Assembly (NCBI GenBank): GCA_022821645.1
Contig: JAJEDE010000015.1
Span: 1-64,000, forward strand
Direction of reading: 5' to 3'
DNA from: Chloroflexota bacterium
GTDB lineage: Bacteria; Chloroflexota; UBA11872
DNA length: 64,000 nt
The position numbers were made by a program, and so were the translations under genes. This document shows positions 14,847 through 22,628 of this stretch, piece after piece. How positions within the stretch are numbered: the first letter of the stretch is position 1; every line of letters starts with the position of its first letter. The notes below the pieces were generated by a model. It saw only the letters and a list, made by a program, of their open reading frames with translations, ran no database searches and was not told where the DNA came from.

Positions 14847-15923
14847 GTGTGGAGACTTGACCACGTGAGCGCCGTGCGGGATGTCTTGCCCGAGATTCGC
14901 GGGCTTATCGCGCGCTATGAGGGCATGGGCATCACTGAAGCAGAAACGCGAGTGAGCCTAATCAACCCAATGCTCAATGCCCTTGGCTGGCGTGTCGGAG
15001 ACCTTGAGCAGGTACGCCAGGAATACAGGTTCCAATCCTCAGATAACCCCGTTGACTATGCGCTCATGGAGGGTGGCAAGCCGAGTCTCTTCGTGGAAGC
15101 CAAGGCGCTGGGCAAGAATCTCGGAGACCCCAAATGGGCCAGCCAGATCATGGGCTACGCCATTGTGGCGGGCGTGGAATGGGTGGTGCTGACCGACGGC
15201 AACGAGTACCGCATGTACAACACTCACGCACCTGTTCCCGTCGCGGAGAAGCTTCTCCACGAGGTTCGTGTGAACGATGACGATGCGAGCGTCGGTCAGA
15301 TTCTCGACTTTCTTTCCCGCGTTGACGGACCTAAGGATCGGCTCAAGGCGCAATGGCATGCTCACTTTGCCGACCGTCAGGTGCACAAGGCTCTGAAGAG
15401 GCTATTCGGCCCGGCACCGGACGAGTCATTCGTGAGCTTGCTGAAAGGGGAAACGGCCGATCTCACGGACGAGGACGTCGCCGCAAGCCTGCGCCGCGTC
15501 CAGGCACGATTTGAGTTCCCGTTGGTGCACGTCAGCGTGCCCGAACCGCAACCTGAGCCGGCACCCAAGCCGAAGCCAGTGAACCCGACGCCGAACCCGG
15601 TGCCAGCACACCTCGTCCGACTTCGGCACCTCACTGCAGCCGGGTTGATTCCGCGGCCCATCGATTTGCACAGGACGTATCTGGGACAGGACCTCTCGGC
15701 GCGAATTGAAACCGACGGCACGGTCACATATCAGGGAAGAAGCTTCCGGTCGTTGTCAATGGCTGGCAACGCAGCGCGGATCGCGGCCGGGTTTAGCGGC
15801 AAGCGTCCTTCGACTAACGGTTGGAGATTCTGGCGATTCACTGATGATGACGGTCACGTCAAAGAGATGGAGGTCTTTCGAAAGCGGTTTCTAGCCGGCG
15901 GGGACGAATCCGATGCGCCCTGA
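14847..15923 (+). CDS. PD-(D/E)xK nuclease (HsdR-N-like) fused to a RAMA domain
   Basis: A 358-residue protein. Residues about 20-150 match the type I restriction HsdR N-terminal nuclease: Asp70 in NPVDYAL, Glu84 and Lys86 in FVEAKALG, and a QxxxY motif (Gln100/Tyr104). A Pro/Lys linker at about 232-252 (PEPQPEPAPKPKPVNPTPNP) leads to a C-terminal RAMA-like domain (RTYLGQDLSARIETDG, SMAGNAA, NGWRFWRF), a module often tied to DNA methylation recognition. No helicase, methylase or specificity subunit is nearby. Base composition is visibly lower in GC than the neighbours, suggesting transfer. The start is a GTG; 14865 is an alternative. A modification-sensing restriction role is inferred. Confidence 0.75.
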   Translation: MWRLDHVSAVRDVLPEIRGLIARYEGMGITEAETRVSLINPMLNALGWRVGDLEQVRQEYRFQSSDNPVDYALMEGGKPSLFVEAKALGKNLGDPKWASQIMGYAIVAGVEWVVLTDGNEYRMYNTHAPVPVAEKLLHEVRVNDDDASVGQILDFLSRVDGPKDRLKAQWHAHFADRQVHKALKRLFGPAPDESFVSLLKGETADLTDEDVAASLRRVQARFEFPLVHVSVPEPQPEPAPKPKPVNPTPNPVPAHLVRLRHLTAAGLIPRPIDLHRTYLGQDLSARIETDGTVTYQGRSFRSLSMAGNAARIAAGFSGKRPSTNGWRFWRFTDDDGHVKEMEVFRKRFLAGGDESDAP

Positions 15924-15939
15924 GCGGCAGCGCCGCCGC

Positions 15940-16173
15940 ATGCCGGAGTCGACCATCACGGCCAACGGCCAAACCAACCTGCCCAAGGCGGTATGCGAGG
16001 CCTTGGGAGTAGGTCCCGGCGACCGGGTGCGCTATTTCGTTGTGGACGGTGAGGTGCGCATTCTTCCCGTCCGCCCCATCCAGCGGCTCTTCGGCGTGCT
16101 CGCCCACGACGGCCCGCCAGCGACGCTGGACGATATGCAACGGGCCATTGTCGACGGAGCGACGGATCGGTAG
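15940..16173 (+). CDS. AbrB/MazE/SpoVT-type DNA-binding protein
   Basis: A 77-residue protein. The N-terminal half is a swapped-hairpin AbrB domain: STITANGQTNLPKAVCEALG then GDRVRYFVVDGEVRILPV. The tail resembles VapB-type antitoxin C-termini. No toxin gene follows (a repeat does), so it is an orphan antitoxin or a transcription regulator. Starting at 15940 leaves 16 nt after the nuclease stop; the alternative ATG at 15913 would overlap the nuclease gene by 11 nt. Either way the two genes are probably co-transcribed, and this protein may regulate the nuclease. Confidence 0.8.
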   Translation: MPESTITANGQTNLPKAVCEALGVGPGDRVRYFVVDGEVRILPVRPIQRLFGVLAHDGPPATLDDMQRAIVDGATDR

Positions 16174-16199
16174 GTCCGACGCCGGTTGACGAGGGATCC

Positions 16200-16224
16200 T
16201 GGATTCCGGCTTTCGCCGGAATGA
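16200..16224. repeat. GGATTCC...GGAATGA palindrome, copy 1
   Basis: It contains ATTCCGGC-TTTC-GCCGGAAT, a perfect 8-bp stem with a 4-nt loop. A diverged copy lies in the opposite orientation at 42788-42812. This is a REP-like element downstream of the AbrB gene and could act as its terminator. Confidence 0.7.
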
Positions 16225-16248
16225 CGGAAGGGTTGGCCGCACACGGCC

Positions 16249-16254
16249 TACACT
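16249..16254 (+). promoter_or_regulatory. Putative -10 for the first DUF5069 gene
   Basis: TACACT in the context CCTACACTCCC, 31 nt before the ATG at 16286; it is part of the recurring TAnnnT motif. Confidence 0.35.
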
Positions 16255-16285
16255 CCCGAGCACTGCCTGACTTGGAGCCCACCCC

Positions 16286-16726
16286 ATGGACCTCACGCGT
16301 GACGTGCCGCGCAGCCCTTATGCCTCGCTTGGCGGCATCGTGTTCTTGCCGCGCGCTATCGACAAGGCCCGCGCCGATGCGGCCGGAACCCTGGGCGAGT
16401 ACCTGTCGCGGCACGGGTTTTCAGTAGACCTCTTCGAGTTTCTCGGCGTCGGCGTGGACGACTTTCATGAGGCAGTTGCCGCGAACGCGACGGACGCCGA
16501 AGTGCTGGCATGGGTCCAGGCCAACATGGCCGAGCGGTCGACCGACGAGATCGCCGCCTGGAACGCCATGATGATGACCCGCGGCCCGGCGACGCCGGAG
16601 CTTGAGGCGTGGTATCGGGAGTTCCTGGAGAACATCGGCCAGGGGCATCGCACCGACCTCAGCCGGCACTTCGACCGGCTGGACCTGGACGAGGGCCGCG
16701 ACGTGCCGCTGGGAGGCCGCCGCTAG
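16286..16726 (+). CDS. DUF5069 family protein, copy 1
   Basis: A 146-residue cytosolic protein of DUF5069. The signature parts are the N-terminus MDLTRDVPRSPY, LGGIVFLPRAIDKARAD, LFEFLGV and the tail HRTDLSRHFDRLDLDEGRDV. The function of the family is not established; the conserved Arg/Asp/His residues hint at a small-molecule or metal site. A paralogue at 31660-32115 shares both conserved ends and differs in the middle. It appears monocistronic, flanked by a REP-like palindrome and the repeat-protein gene. Confidence 0.85.
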   Translation: MDLTRDVPRSPYASLGGIVFLPRAIDKARADAAGTLGEYLSRHGFSVDLFEFLGVGVDDFHEAVAANATDAEVLAWVQANMAERSTDEIAAWNAMMMTRGPATPELEAWYREFLENIGQGHRTDLSRHFDRLDLDEGRDVPLGGRR

Positions 16727-16842
16727 CAGGTCGCTCGGAGCGATTGGACGAGTGGCACCGCGCTCAGCACGCTTGTGCCACATAGCCGCGCATTGACGGG
16801 GCTTCTGGCAAGCCCTGTGCGGCTCAAAGCGACGGGGCGAAC

Positions 16843-17163
16843 ATGTCTGAGGAAAGCGGCGTCGGAGACAACACCATCGGCGCGGTCGCGTTGGCACGTT
16901 ACAACGCCATGGGTCAGGTGGCGGCGGCGGGCATCAACGCCGTCGGTCTAGCCGCGGTGAGCTTCTTCAACTCGATCGGGCTGGTGACCTTCGGCGTCGT
17001 CAACTCGATTGGATTCGTCACGGTCGGCGGCGTCAACTCGATCGGGATCGTCGCCATCGGCGGCGTCAATTCGGTTGGGATCGTGGCCATCGGCGGCCTG
17101 AATGCGCACGGTCTCCTGGCCGTGGGCGCGAACTCGACGAGCTACCTGTTACCCGACGCTTAG
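16843..17163 (+). CDS. Small protein of eight tandem 11-residue repeats
   Basis: A 106-residue protein. From residue 10 an Asn recurs every 11 residues (10, 21, 32, 43, 54, 65, 76, 87), with consensus N-[SAT]-[IVM]-G-x-[VAL]-x4-[VLF]; examples are NSIGLVTFGVV, NSIGFVTVGGV and NSIGIVAIGGV. The DNA shows matching 33-bp repeats, strongest at 16970-17110. Regular Asn/Gly turns and beta-branched residues suggest a solenoid or beta-helix, or a self-assembling sheet; the strongly hydrophobic units could also associate with membrane. There is no signal peptide. I know no assigned function. Confidence 0.65.
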   Translation: MSEESGVGDNTIGAVALARYNAMGQVAAAGINAVGLAAVSFFNSIGLVTFGVVNSIGFVTVGGVNSIGIVAIGGVNSVGIVAIGGLNAHGLLAVGANSTSYLLPDA

Positions 17164-17254
17164 GGAACCTCCGAGCACCCAGCGGCACTCTCACCCCCAA
17201 AGCGAGTACGGGGCTAGCTCTAGCCTTCTCCCTTCCAAGGAGAGGGGACCGGAC

Positions 17255-17278
17255 GGGCGCCCACAAGGGACGCCCCTA
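17255..17278 (-). repeat. TAGGGGCG palindrome family, variant copy
   Basis: On the minus strand this reads TAGGGGCGTCCCTTGTGGGC then GCCC, sharing TAGGGGCG with the copies at 8620, 24363 and 42841 but with a different core. It lies between the convergent repeat-protein and enolase-superfamily genes. Confidence 0.5.
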
Positions 17279-17298
17279 CAGGAGGCGTCGACACCCGC

Positions 17299-18441
17299 CT
17301 ACTGATCCACCACCGATCCGTCCACGTGCAGCCGCGTGTGCACCTCGCGGGGCACGTAGGGGACCTTGGCGCGCGCGTCGGACTTGAGCTCCACGCCGAT
17401 GCCCGGCCGATCCGGGATCAGCAGAAAGCCCCGCCCGTCGTGCTCGGCGATGCCGGTCACGATGTCCCGCTTGGGGAACTCGTCCTCGCCGCTGGGGTAC
17501 TCCACCAGGGCCAAGTTGGGAATGCAGGCCGCGACCTGCAATGACGCCGCCGTGCACACGGGGCTCAGCGGGTTGTGCGGCACCACGCCCACGTGCTGCG
17601 CCTCGGCCAGCGCGGCGATCTTCTTCATGGCCGTGATCCCGCCCACCACGCACACGTCCGGTCGCACGTAGCGGGCGGCGTTGCGGCGCAGCAGCATGTC
17701 GAACTCCCACAGCGAGGTGAGCCGCTCGCCGGTGGCGATGGGCACCGCAGTGTTGGCCGCCACGTAGGCCATCTCGTCGAGGTTGTCGGGCATCACCGGA
17801 TCCTCGAAGAAGAACGGGTGGAACGGCTCGATGCCGCGCCCCAGCTGCACCGCCTCCGCCGGCGTCATGCGGCGGTGGATCTCGATGCACAGGTCCACCT
17901 CGTCGCCGACCAGCTCGCGGTATTGGCGCACGGCGTCGATGGCGTCGCCGATCTTGCGCGCGTGGGTTTGGAAAAAGGGCCGCTCGTACGGCTCGTCCAG
18001 GAAGGGCGTCAGGTGGCCCACGGCGGTGAATCCCGCGTCCCGGGCCTCCGCGATGCCGCGCAGCAGCTTCTCGCGGGTATCGCCGAAGACGTGCGCATAC
18101 ACGCGGGCGCGGTCGCGCACCTGTCCGCCGAGCAGCTGATGGACCGGCGCGTCGAAGTGCTTGCCGGCGATGTCCCACAGCGCAATGTCGATGGCGCTGA
18201 TGGCTGCCATCACCGCCGAGCCGCGAAAGGCGCTCCAGCGGTAGAGGTATTGCCAGTGATGCTCGATCCGCAGCGGGTCCTTGCCCACCAGGTAGCGGGC
18301 GAACTTCTCGATGGCGGCTTCGGAGGCTTCCAGAAAGCCCCAGGCGCCGGCCTCGCCCAGACCCGTGAGCCCACTGTCGGTCTCGACCTCGACCAGCAGG
18401 TACTGGTCGAGCCGGATGGATTCGACGCGGTTGATGCGCAT
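17299..18441 (-). CDS. Enolase-superfamily sugar-acid dehydratase (D-galactonate dehydratase-like)
   Basis: A 380-residue member of the mandelate racemase/muconate lactonizing enzyme family. The N-terminal capping domain has GLTGLGEAGAWG. The barrel has AIDIALWDIAGK, a metal-ligand region CIEIHRRM, FFEDPV (second ligand Glu), TGERL (third ligand Glu) and VVPHNPLSP (catalytic His region). The EIH strand and HNP loop resemble galactonate/mannonate-type acid-sugar dehydratases. The ATG at 18441 gives a full-length cap. It lies 26 nt downstream of the AIM24 gene on the same strand. The exact acid sugar is not determinable. Confidence 0.8.
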   Translation of the reverse strand: MRINRVESIRLDQYLLVEVETDSGLTGLGEAGAWGFLEASEAAIEKFARYLVGKDPLRIEHHWQYLYRWSAFRGSAVMAAISAIDIALWDIAGKHFDAPVHQLLGGQVRDRARVYAHVFGDTREKLLRGIAEARDAGFTAVGHLTPFLDEPYERPFFQTHARKIGDAIDAVRQYRELVGDEVDLCIEIHRRMTPAEAVQLGRGIEPFHPFFFEDPVMPDNLDEMAYVAANTAVPIATGERLTSLWEFDMLLRRNAARYVRPDVCVVGGITAMKKIAALAEAQHVGVVPHNPLSPVCTAASLQVAACIPNLALVEYPSGEDEFPKRDIVTGIAEHDGRGFLLIPDRPGIGVELKSDARAKVPYVPREVHTRLHVDGSVVDQ

Positions 18442-18467
18442 GTCCGTACCCGCGGCGACGACCCCGG

Positions 18468-19154
18468 TCAGCCGCTGCGCGACTTGGGCAGATAGCGCTG
18501 GATGGCGCCTGCGAGGTTCGCGAGCGGCATGCGTTGCAACCAGACCTTGCCTGGACCGGTGACGGTGGCGAGGAACAGTCCCTCGCCGCCAAAGAGCATG
18601 TTGGTCACGCCCTTCACCCTGGCGATGTCGTAGCTGACGCTGGGCTCGAACATGGCCAGATGCCCCGGGTCGACCTTGAGCGTCTGCCCTTGGGCCAGGT
18701 CGTATTCCTGCACCTCGCCGCCGATGGCCGCGAACATCGTGCCCGGGCCGGTGAACTTCTGCAGGATGAAGCCCTCGCCGCCGAACAGGCCCGCGCCCAG
18801 CTTGCGGTTGAACGAGATTTCGAACGTCACCGACTCCTCGGCTACGAGGAAGGCGTCCTTCTGCGCCATGATCGACTCGCCGGCGGCCAGCGTCAGGGAG
18901 ATGATGGTCCCCGGCGCCTCCGGCACGAAGGCCACCATGTCCCCGCCAGAGTTGCTGGTGAACTTGGTGACGAACATTCCCTCGCCCGAGACCATACGGC
19001 CGAACATGCCGCCCAGGCCGCCCGAGCCGCCGGTGTTCATCTCGATGCCCTCGTCCATCCAGGCCATGGCGCCGGACTCGGTGAACACGGTTTCCCCCGG
19101 CCCGAGTTGAATCTCGAGATGCGGCGTGATCGCGCCCTTGATCTGGTATTGCAT
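18468..19154 (-). CDS. AIM24/TIGR00266 family protein
   Basis: A 228-residue protein of the AIM24 (DUF124) family, which folds as a beta-barrel assembly. Signs are LGPGETVFTESGAMAWMDEG, the Gly-rich loop GGSGGLGGMFGRM, the repeated GGEGxF motif (GGEGFILQKFTGPG, GGEGLFLATVTGPG), and LAxGESxxxxKDAFL. The biochemical role of bacterial members is unclear. An AGGAG Shine-Dalgarno and a TACAAT -10 (19188-19193, minus strand) precede it. It is the first gene of a two-gene transcript with the dehydratase. Confidence 0.85.
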   Translation of the reverse strand: MQYQIKGAITPHLEIQLGPGETVFTESGAMAWMDEGIEMNTGGSGGLGGMFGRMVSGEGMFVTKFTSNSGGDMVAFVPEAPGTIISLTLAAGESIMAQKDAFLVAEESVTFEISFNRKLGAGLFGGEGFILQKFTGPGTMFAAIGGEVQEYDLAQGQTLKVDPGHLAMFEPSVSYDIARVKGVTNMLFGGEGLFLATVTGPGKVWLQRMPLANLAGAIQRYLPKSRSG

Positions 19155-19187
19155 GGTGGTCTCCTAGAGCCGTCGGGACGTGGTCGC

Positions 19188-19193
19188 ATTGTA
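19188..19193 (-). promoter_or_regulatory. Putative -10 for the AIM24 gene
   Basis: TACAAT on the minus strand, 33 nt before the ATG at 19154; one mismatch from TATAAT in otherwise GC-rich DNA. No clear -35. Confidence 0.45.
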
Positions 19194-19374
19194 TGGGTCG
19201 TGCGCCCCTTGGTGGTGGGTCAGCTCACCGTTGCGCGCGGCATGCTGAGATCGTCGGCAGGCAACGCGGGAACGCCGGTGCGCCGACCGGCCAGCGCGGT
19301 GCGATACTGCCCCGCATGAGCCCAAGCTCTGCGTCGGGCGGTGTTCGCCGGGCGCCTTTGATGGCGGACGTGCG

Positions 19375-20031
19375 ATGACTCGGACCGGCGACGGCAACGC
19401 CAGCGATCCGGCGAGCCCCAGGCCCCCGGAGCCGGATACGCGCGATCTGGGTCCGCCCGACGACGAGCCGCCGCCCCAGCCGCCGCCCCGCCCGGTGCTG
19501 TTTGGCGGCGACATGCGGCTCATCCTGCGCCGCGTCGGCGCCTGGTTGATTGACTTCACCATCGCCTACTTCGTGGTGTACGTGGCGGTGTCCATCGCCG
19601 GCGTGGCGCCGACGCCGGAGGCCACCGCCGAATCCGATGTCACGGGTCTGGTGGTTTGGCTGCTGGCCGTGCCGTTCGTCTACCGCTGGGCCATGCAGTC
19701 GGCGCTGGGATACACGCTCGGCAAGCTGGGCATGGGTCTGCGGCTGGTGGACCGCGACGGCCGGCCCCCTGGGCCCATCGCGGTGCTCAATCGCGAGGCG
19801 GTGCAGCTGGTTCTCCTGTTTACCTGGCAGGTCGTCCCCCAGTCCGCGACGGAGCAAGTGCCGATCTTGACCACCCTGCTCATCCTCGGCCCGCTGGGCG
19901 ATGTCTACGCAATGTTCCGCCGTCGCGATACGCGCGCCCTGCACGATCTGCCCGCCGGCACCCAGGTCATCCGCGTCGCCCGAGCCGACGCCTACGGCGC
20001 CTCGCGCGACGGTCCACGGCGGTATTCATGA
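19375..20031 (+). CDS. RDD family membrane protein
   Basis: A 218-residue protein. The first 40 residues are Pro/Asp-rich and disordered. The RDD domain follows: LRRVGAWLIDFTIAY (the R...D pair of the family), a second hydrophobic segment VVWLLAVPFVYRW, the conserved GYTLGKLGMGLRLVDRDG loop, then RREAVQLVLL-type and LLILGPLGDVYAMF segments and RRDTRALHDLPAGT. About four membrane segments are visible. RDD proteins are integral membrane proteins, some linked to ion transport; substrate unknown. A GATACT -10-like site lies at 19303-19308. Confidence 0.8.
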   Translation: MTRTGDGNASDPASPRPPEPDTRDLGPPDDEPPPQPPPRPVLFGGDMRLILRRVGAWLIDFTIAYFVVYVAVSIAGVAPTPEATAESDVTGLVVWLLAVPFVYRWAMQSALGYTLGKLGMGLRLVDRDGRPPGPIAVLNREAVQLVLLFTWQVVPQSATEQVPILTTLLILGPLGDVYAMFRRRDTRALHDLPAGTQVIRVARADAYGASRDGPRRYS

Positions 20032-20071
20032 GTCGCACACCGATCCGCGAGGCTTGCGGCGGGAGTCGCGC

Positions 20072-20947
20072 ATGGCGCGGCTGATCGTCCTCAGCTGCGG
20101 CGTTCCCACGCCGATGCCGGGTCGGTGGGGAACGGCGTTCGCCCTGCAGGTCGGTCAGGAAACCCTGCTCGTCGATTGCGGCCCGGCGGCCACCCTCAAG
20201 CTCTATCAGGCCGGGCTGCGGGCCACCGATGTCAGCCGGGTGTTCTTCACGCACCTGCACTCGGACCACATGGCCGACTTTCCCTGCTTCCTCATGACCC
20301 GGTTCGATATGTCGATCGGCGGCGAGCCTCCGTTGCAGGTCTACGGTCCGCCGCCGACCGCGGAGTTCGCGCGCAAGCTCATGGGTCCCGACGAGGGCCT
20401 GCTCTGGCTCGATGTCGTCGCGCGCACCAATCACGTCATGAGCATTGGGGCCTATCACAGCCGGGGAGGCGCCGGCGACCGCCCGCCGCCGGAGATGCAG
20501 GCCCACGACATCGAGCCGGGCCACGTCGCCGGCGGAGACGGTTGGTCGGTGTCGGCGGCGGAAGTGCGGCACGCGCAGCCCTATCTCACCTGCCTGGGAT
20601 TCCGGTTCGAGACGGACGACGGGGTGATCGTCTTCAGCGGCGACACGCGCCCCTGTGACGAGGTGATCGAGTTGGCCCGAGGCGCGGACCTGCTGGTGAT
20701 GGAAGCCGTGGCCCTGGCGGGGCGGCAGTGGGAAGGCTCGCGCACGGCCGAGTCCGACACCGCGGGCTGCGCCACGGTGGCCGCCGAGGCCGGAGTCAAG
20801 CGCCTGCTGGTGAACCACCAGCCGCCCTGGCTCGCCGAGCCGCAGGCCCGCAGCCAGGCGATCAAGGAGATCTGCCAGATCTACGACGGCCCCGTGCTCT
20901 GGGGCGAAGAGCTGCTGGAGGTTGAAATTGGATCCGAGGGGGCGTGA
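20072..20947 (+). CDS. MBL-fold hydrolase (RNase Z/phosphodiesterase-like)
   Basis: A 291-residue metallo-beta-lactamase-fold protein. It has the zinc motif THLHSDHMADF (His61, His63, Asp65, His66), a conserved VFSGDTRP strand, and a late NHQPPW His. The TLLVDCGPAAT strand and overall size resemble the RNase Z/ElaC branch, but the tRNA-binding arm is not evident, so a small-molecule phosphodiesterase or lactonase is equally possible. There is no signal peptide. It ends 1 nt before the sialidase-like gene, so the two are probably one transcript. Confidence 0.8.
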   Translation: MARLIVLSCGVPTPMPGRWGTAFALQVGQETLLVDCGPAATLKLYQAGLRATDVSRVFFTHLHSDHMADFPCFLMTRFDMSIGGEPPLQVYGPPPTAEFARKLMGPDEGLLWLDVVARTNHVMSIGAYHSRGGAGDRPPPEMQAHDIEPGHVAGGDGWSVSAAEVRHAQPYLTCLGFRFETDDGVIVFSGDTRPCDEVIELARGADLLVMEAVALAGRQWEGSRTAESDTAGCATVAAEAGVKRLLVNHQPPWLAEPQARSQAIKEICQIYDGPVLWGEELLEVEIGSEGA

Positions 20948-20948
20948 C

Positions 20949-22628
20949 ATGAACGACAACTGGCAATCGCTTTCGCCGGTATCCGGCGAGCCCTGGGCCT
21001 TCACCACCGGGCCGTGGATCGAAGAGGAGCCCGGCGTGGTGACCAGCCCGCCGCAGCCGGCGGACGACAGCCTGGCGATATCCACCGCCGCGGCCTACCG
21101 CGACTTCGAGGCCGAGTTCGACTTCCGCTGGGAGATCCAGGGCTCGGACAGCGGCTTCGTGTTTCGCGGGCGCCACGCGCGGCACTACTACCTGGTGCAC
21201 TTTCCCTGCACCGGGCAGCAGTACCGCGGCGCCCACTTCTGGGCCGCCATTTCCAAGGTGGACGCCTCGGGCTGGGCGCGGGTGCTGCGCACCCAGGTCG
21301 TGCCCGGCATCCCCAGCGAAATGTGCCTGTGGCACACCGCCAGGCTGCAGGTGCAAGGCCCCGAGATACGGCTCTGGGTGGACGGCCGCGCCTTCCCGGT
21401 CGTCACCGACGACACCTACGACGAGCCGGGCTACGTGGGCCTCGAGACCTACAACGGTCGGGACCCGGACGAGGTCAAGGAGTATTTCGGAGACGCGCGG
21501 GCGCGCGTGGGTTCGGGCAACAGCTTCCGCAACGTCCGCATTCGCGGCGAGCCGGCGGCCGCGCCGCCCTGGGACTCGTCCGTCGCGCCCGGTCCCGCGT
21601 GGCGTCATCCGCTGCCCGACACCACGCACGGCGCCTATCAGTACGTGGGCAGCCTGGTGCGCTTGGACTCGGGCGAGGTGCTCCTCAAGCTGGCGGCGCT
21701 GGACGCGCACACCACCGGCACGCGCACCGTTCTCCTGCTGCGCTCGCCCGACGCCGGGCGGTCCTGGTCGGAACCGGAGGTGCTGCCCGACAGGCTGCAA
21801 GGCGCGGCGCTGCACCCGATCGACGGAGACCACGTCGTCGCATTCCTGATGCAGCACGACCCGCCCTTCGACCTGTCGATCGTCGAGTCGACCGACGCCG
21901 GCCGCACCTGGAGCGAGCCTTCGGGCATCGGGCGCGTGACGTTCGACGACGATCTCGACATCGAGCATGCCTATCTATCGAAAGTCGTCCCGCTGCGCGA
22001 CGGCACCCTGCTGCGCTTCGGCTACACCGTGGCCGTGGGACCCAGCATGCACGGCGGCGTGACCCGCGACGGCTGGCGCTACGTCGGCGCTCCCGCGCCC
22101 GGGTCCTTCAGCTACTGCGTGCGGTCCACCGATGGGGGGCGCAGCTGGTCGCCGCCGATTCGCGTGGACGGTCCAAACCCGCGCCCCGACATGCTGATGA
22201 ACGCCCGCGAAACGGCCTCGGAAACCTCCGCCTGCGAGGTGGCGCCCAACCGCATCGTGGCGCTGATTCGCCCGGAGACCTCCCCGTGGATGTGGGAGAT
22301 GTGGTCGCACGACGGGGGCCGCACCTGGAGCCCGGCGACGCGCGGGCATTTCCCCATGTATGCGTGCACCGACGCCATGACCGCCACGGCGAATGGCGCG
22401 CTGTTCATCGCCGGACGGCACCCGGGCATCGGCGCGCAGTTGAGCCTGGATGGCGGCATGAGCTGGCAGGCCACGCGCATCGACACGCCCTTCTACGCCA
22501 ACGGCGCCACGGTGGAGGTCGAGCCGGACGTGGTGCTCTACGCCTACGACGGCAAGTACTCCGACGCGCGAGTCCGCGCCCAGCGTCTGCGCGTGACGCC
22601 GGGCGGCCTCGAACCCGCGGACGGCTAA
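20949..22628 (+). CDS. Sialidase-like Asp-box propeller with N-terminal LamG/DUF1080-type domain
   Basis: A 559-residue protein. Residues 1-200 form a concanavalin-like sandwich (FEAEFDFRWEIQGSDSGFVF, then WHTARLQVQGPEIRLWVDG), as in DUF1080-type glycan-binding domains. The rest is a six-bladed sialidase-type propeller with Asp-boxes: SPDAGRSWSEP, STDAGRTWSEP, STDGGRSWSPP, SHDGGRTWSPA and SLDGGMSW. The sialidase Arg triad is not obvious, so activity on sialic acid should not be assumed. No signal peptide is seen. It overlaps the convergent Gfo/Idh/MocA gene by 4 nt. Confidence 0.75.
   Translation: MNDNWQSLSPVSGEPWAFTTGPWIEEEPGVVTSPPQPADDSLAISTAAAYRDFEAEFDFRWEIQGSDSGFVFRGRHARHYYLVHFPCTGQQYRGAHFWAAISKVDASGWARVLRTQVVPGIPSEMCLWHTARLQVQGPEIRLWVDGRAFPVVTDDTYDEPGYVGLETYNGRDPDEVKEYFGDARARVGSGNSFRNVRIRGEPAAAPPWDSSVAPGPAWRHPLPDTTHGAYQYVGSLVRLDSGEVLLKLAALDAHTTGTRTVLLLRSPDAGRSWSEPEVLPDRLQGAALHPIDGDHVVAFLMQHDPPFDLSIVESTDAGRTWSEPSGIGRVTFDDDLDIEHAYLSKVVPLRDGTLLRFGYTVAVGPSMHGGVTRDGWRYVGAPAPGSFSYCVRSTDGGRSWSPPIRVDGPNPRPDMLMNARETASETSACEVAPNRIVALIRPETSPWMWEMWSHDGGRTWSPATRGHFPMYACTDAMTATANGALFIAGRHPGIGAQLSLDGGMSWQATRIDTPFYANGATVEVEPDVVLYAYDGKYSDARVRAQRLRVTPGGLEPADG

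Noticed and set aside
15940..16173. AbrB gene as half of a VapBC toxin-antitoxin pair
   Set aside because: No PIN-domain or other toxin ORF lies next to it; the downstream DNA is a REP-like palindrome followed by the DUF5069 gene.
16843..17163. Pentapeptide-repeat protein
   Set aside because: The period is 11 residues with an Asn-x-x-Gly core, not the five-residue A(D/N)LxX pattern.
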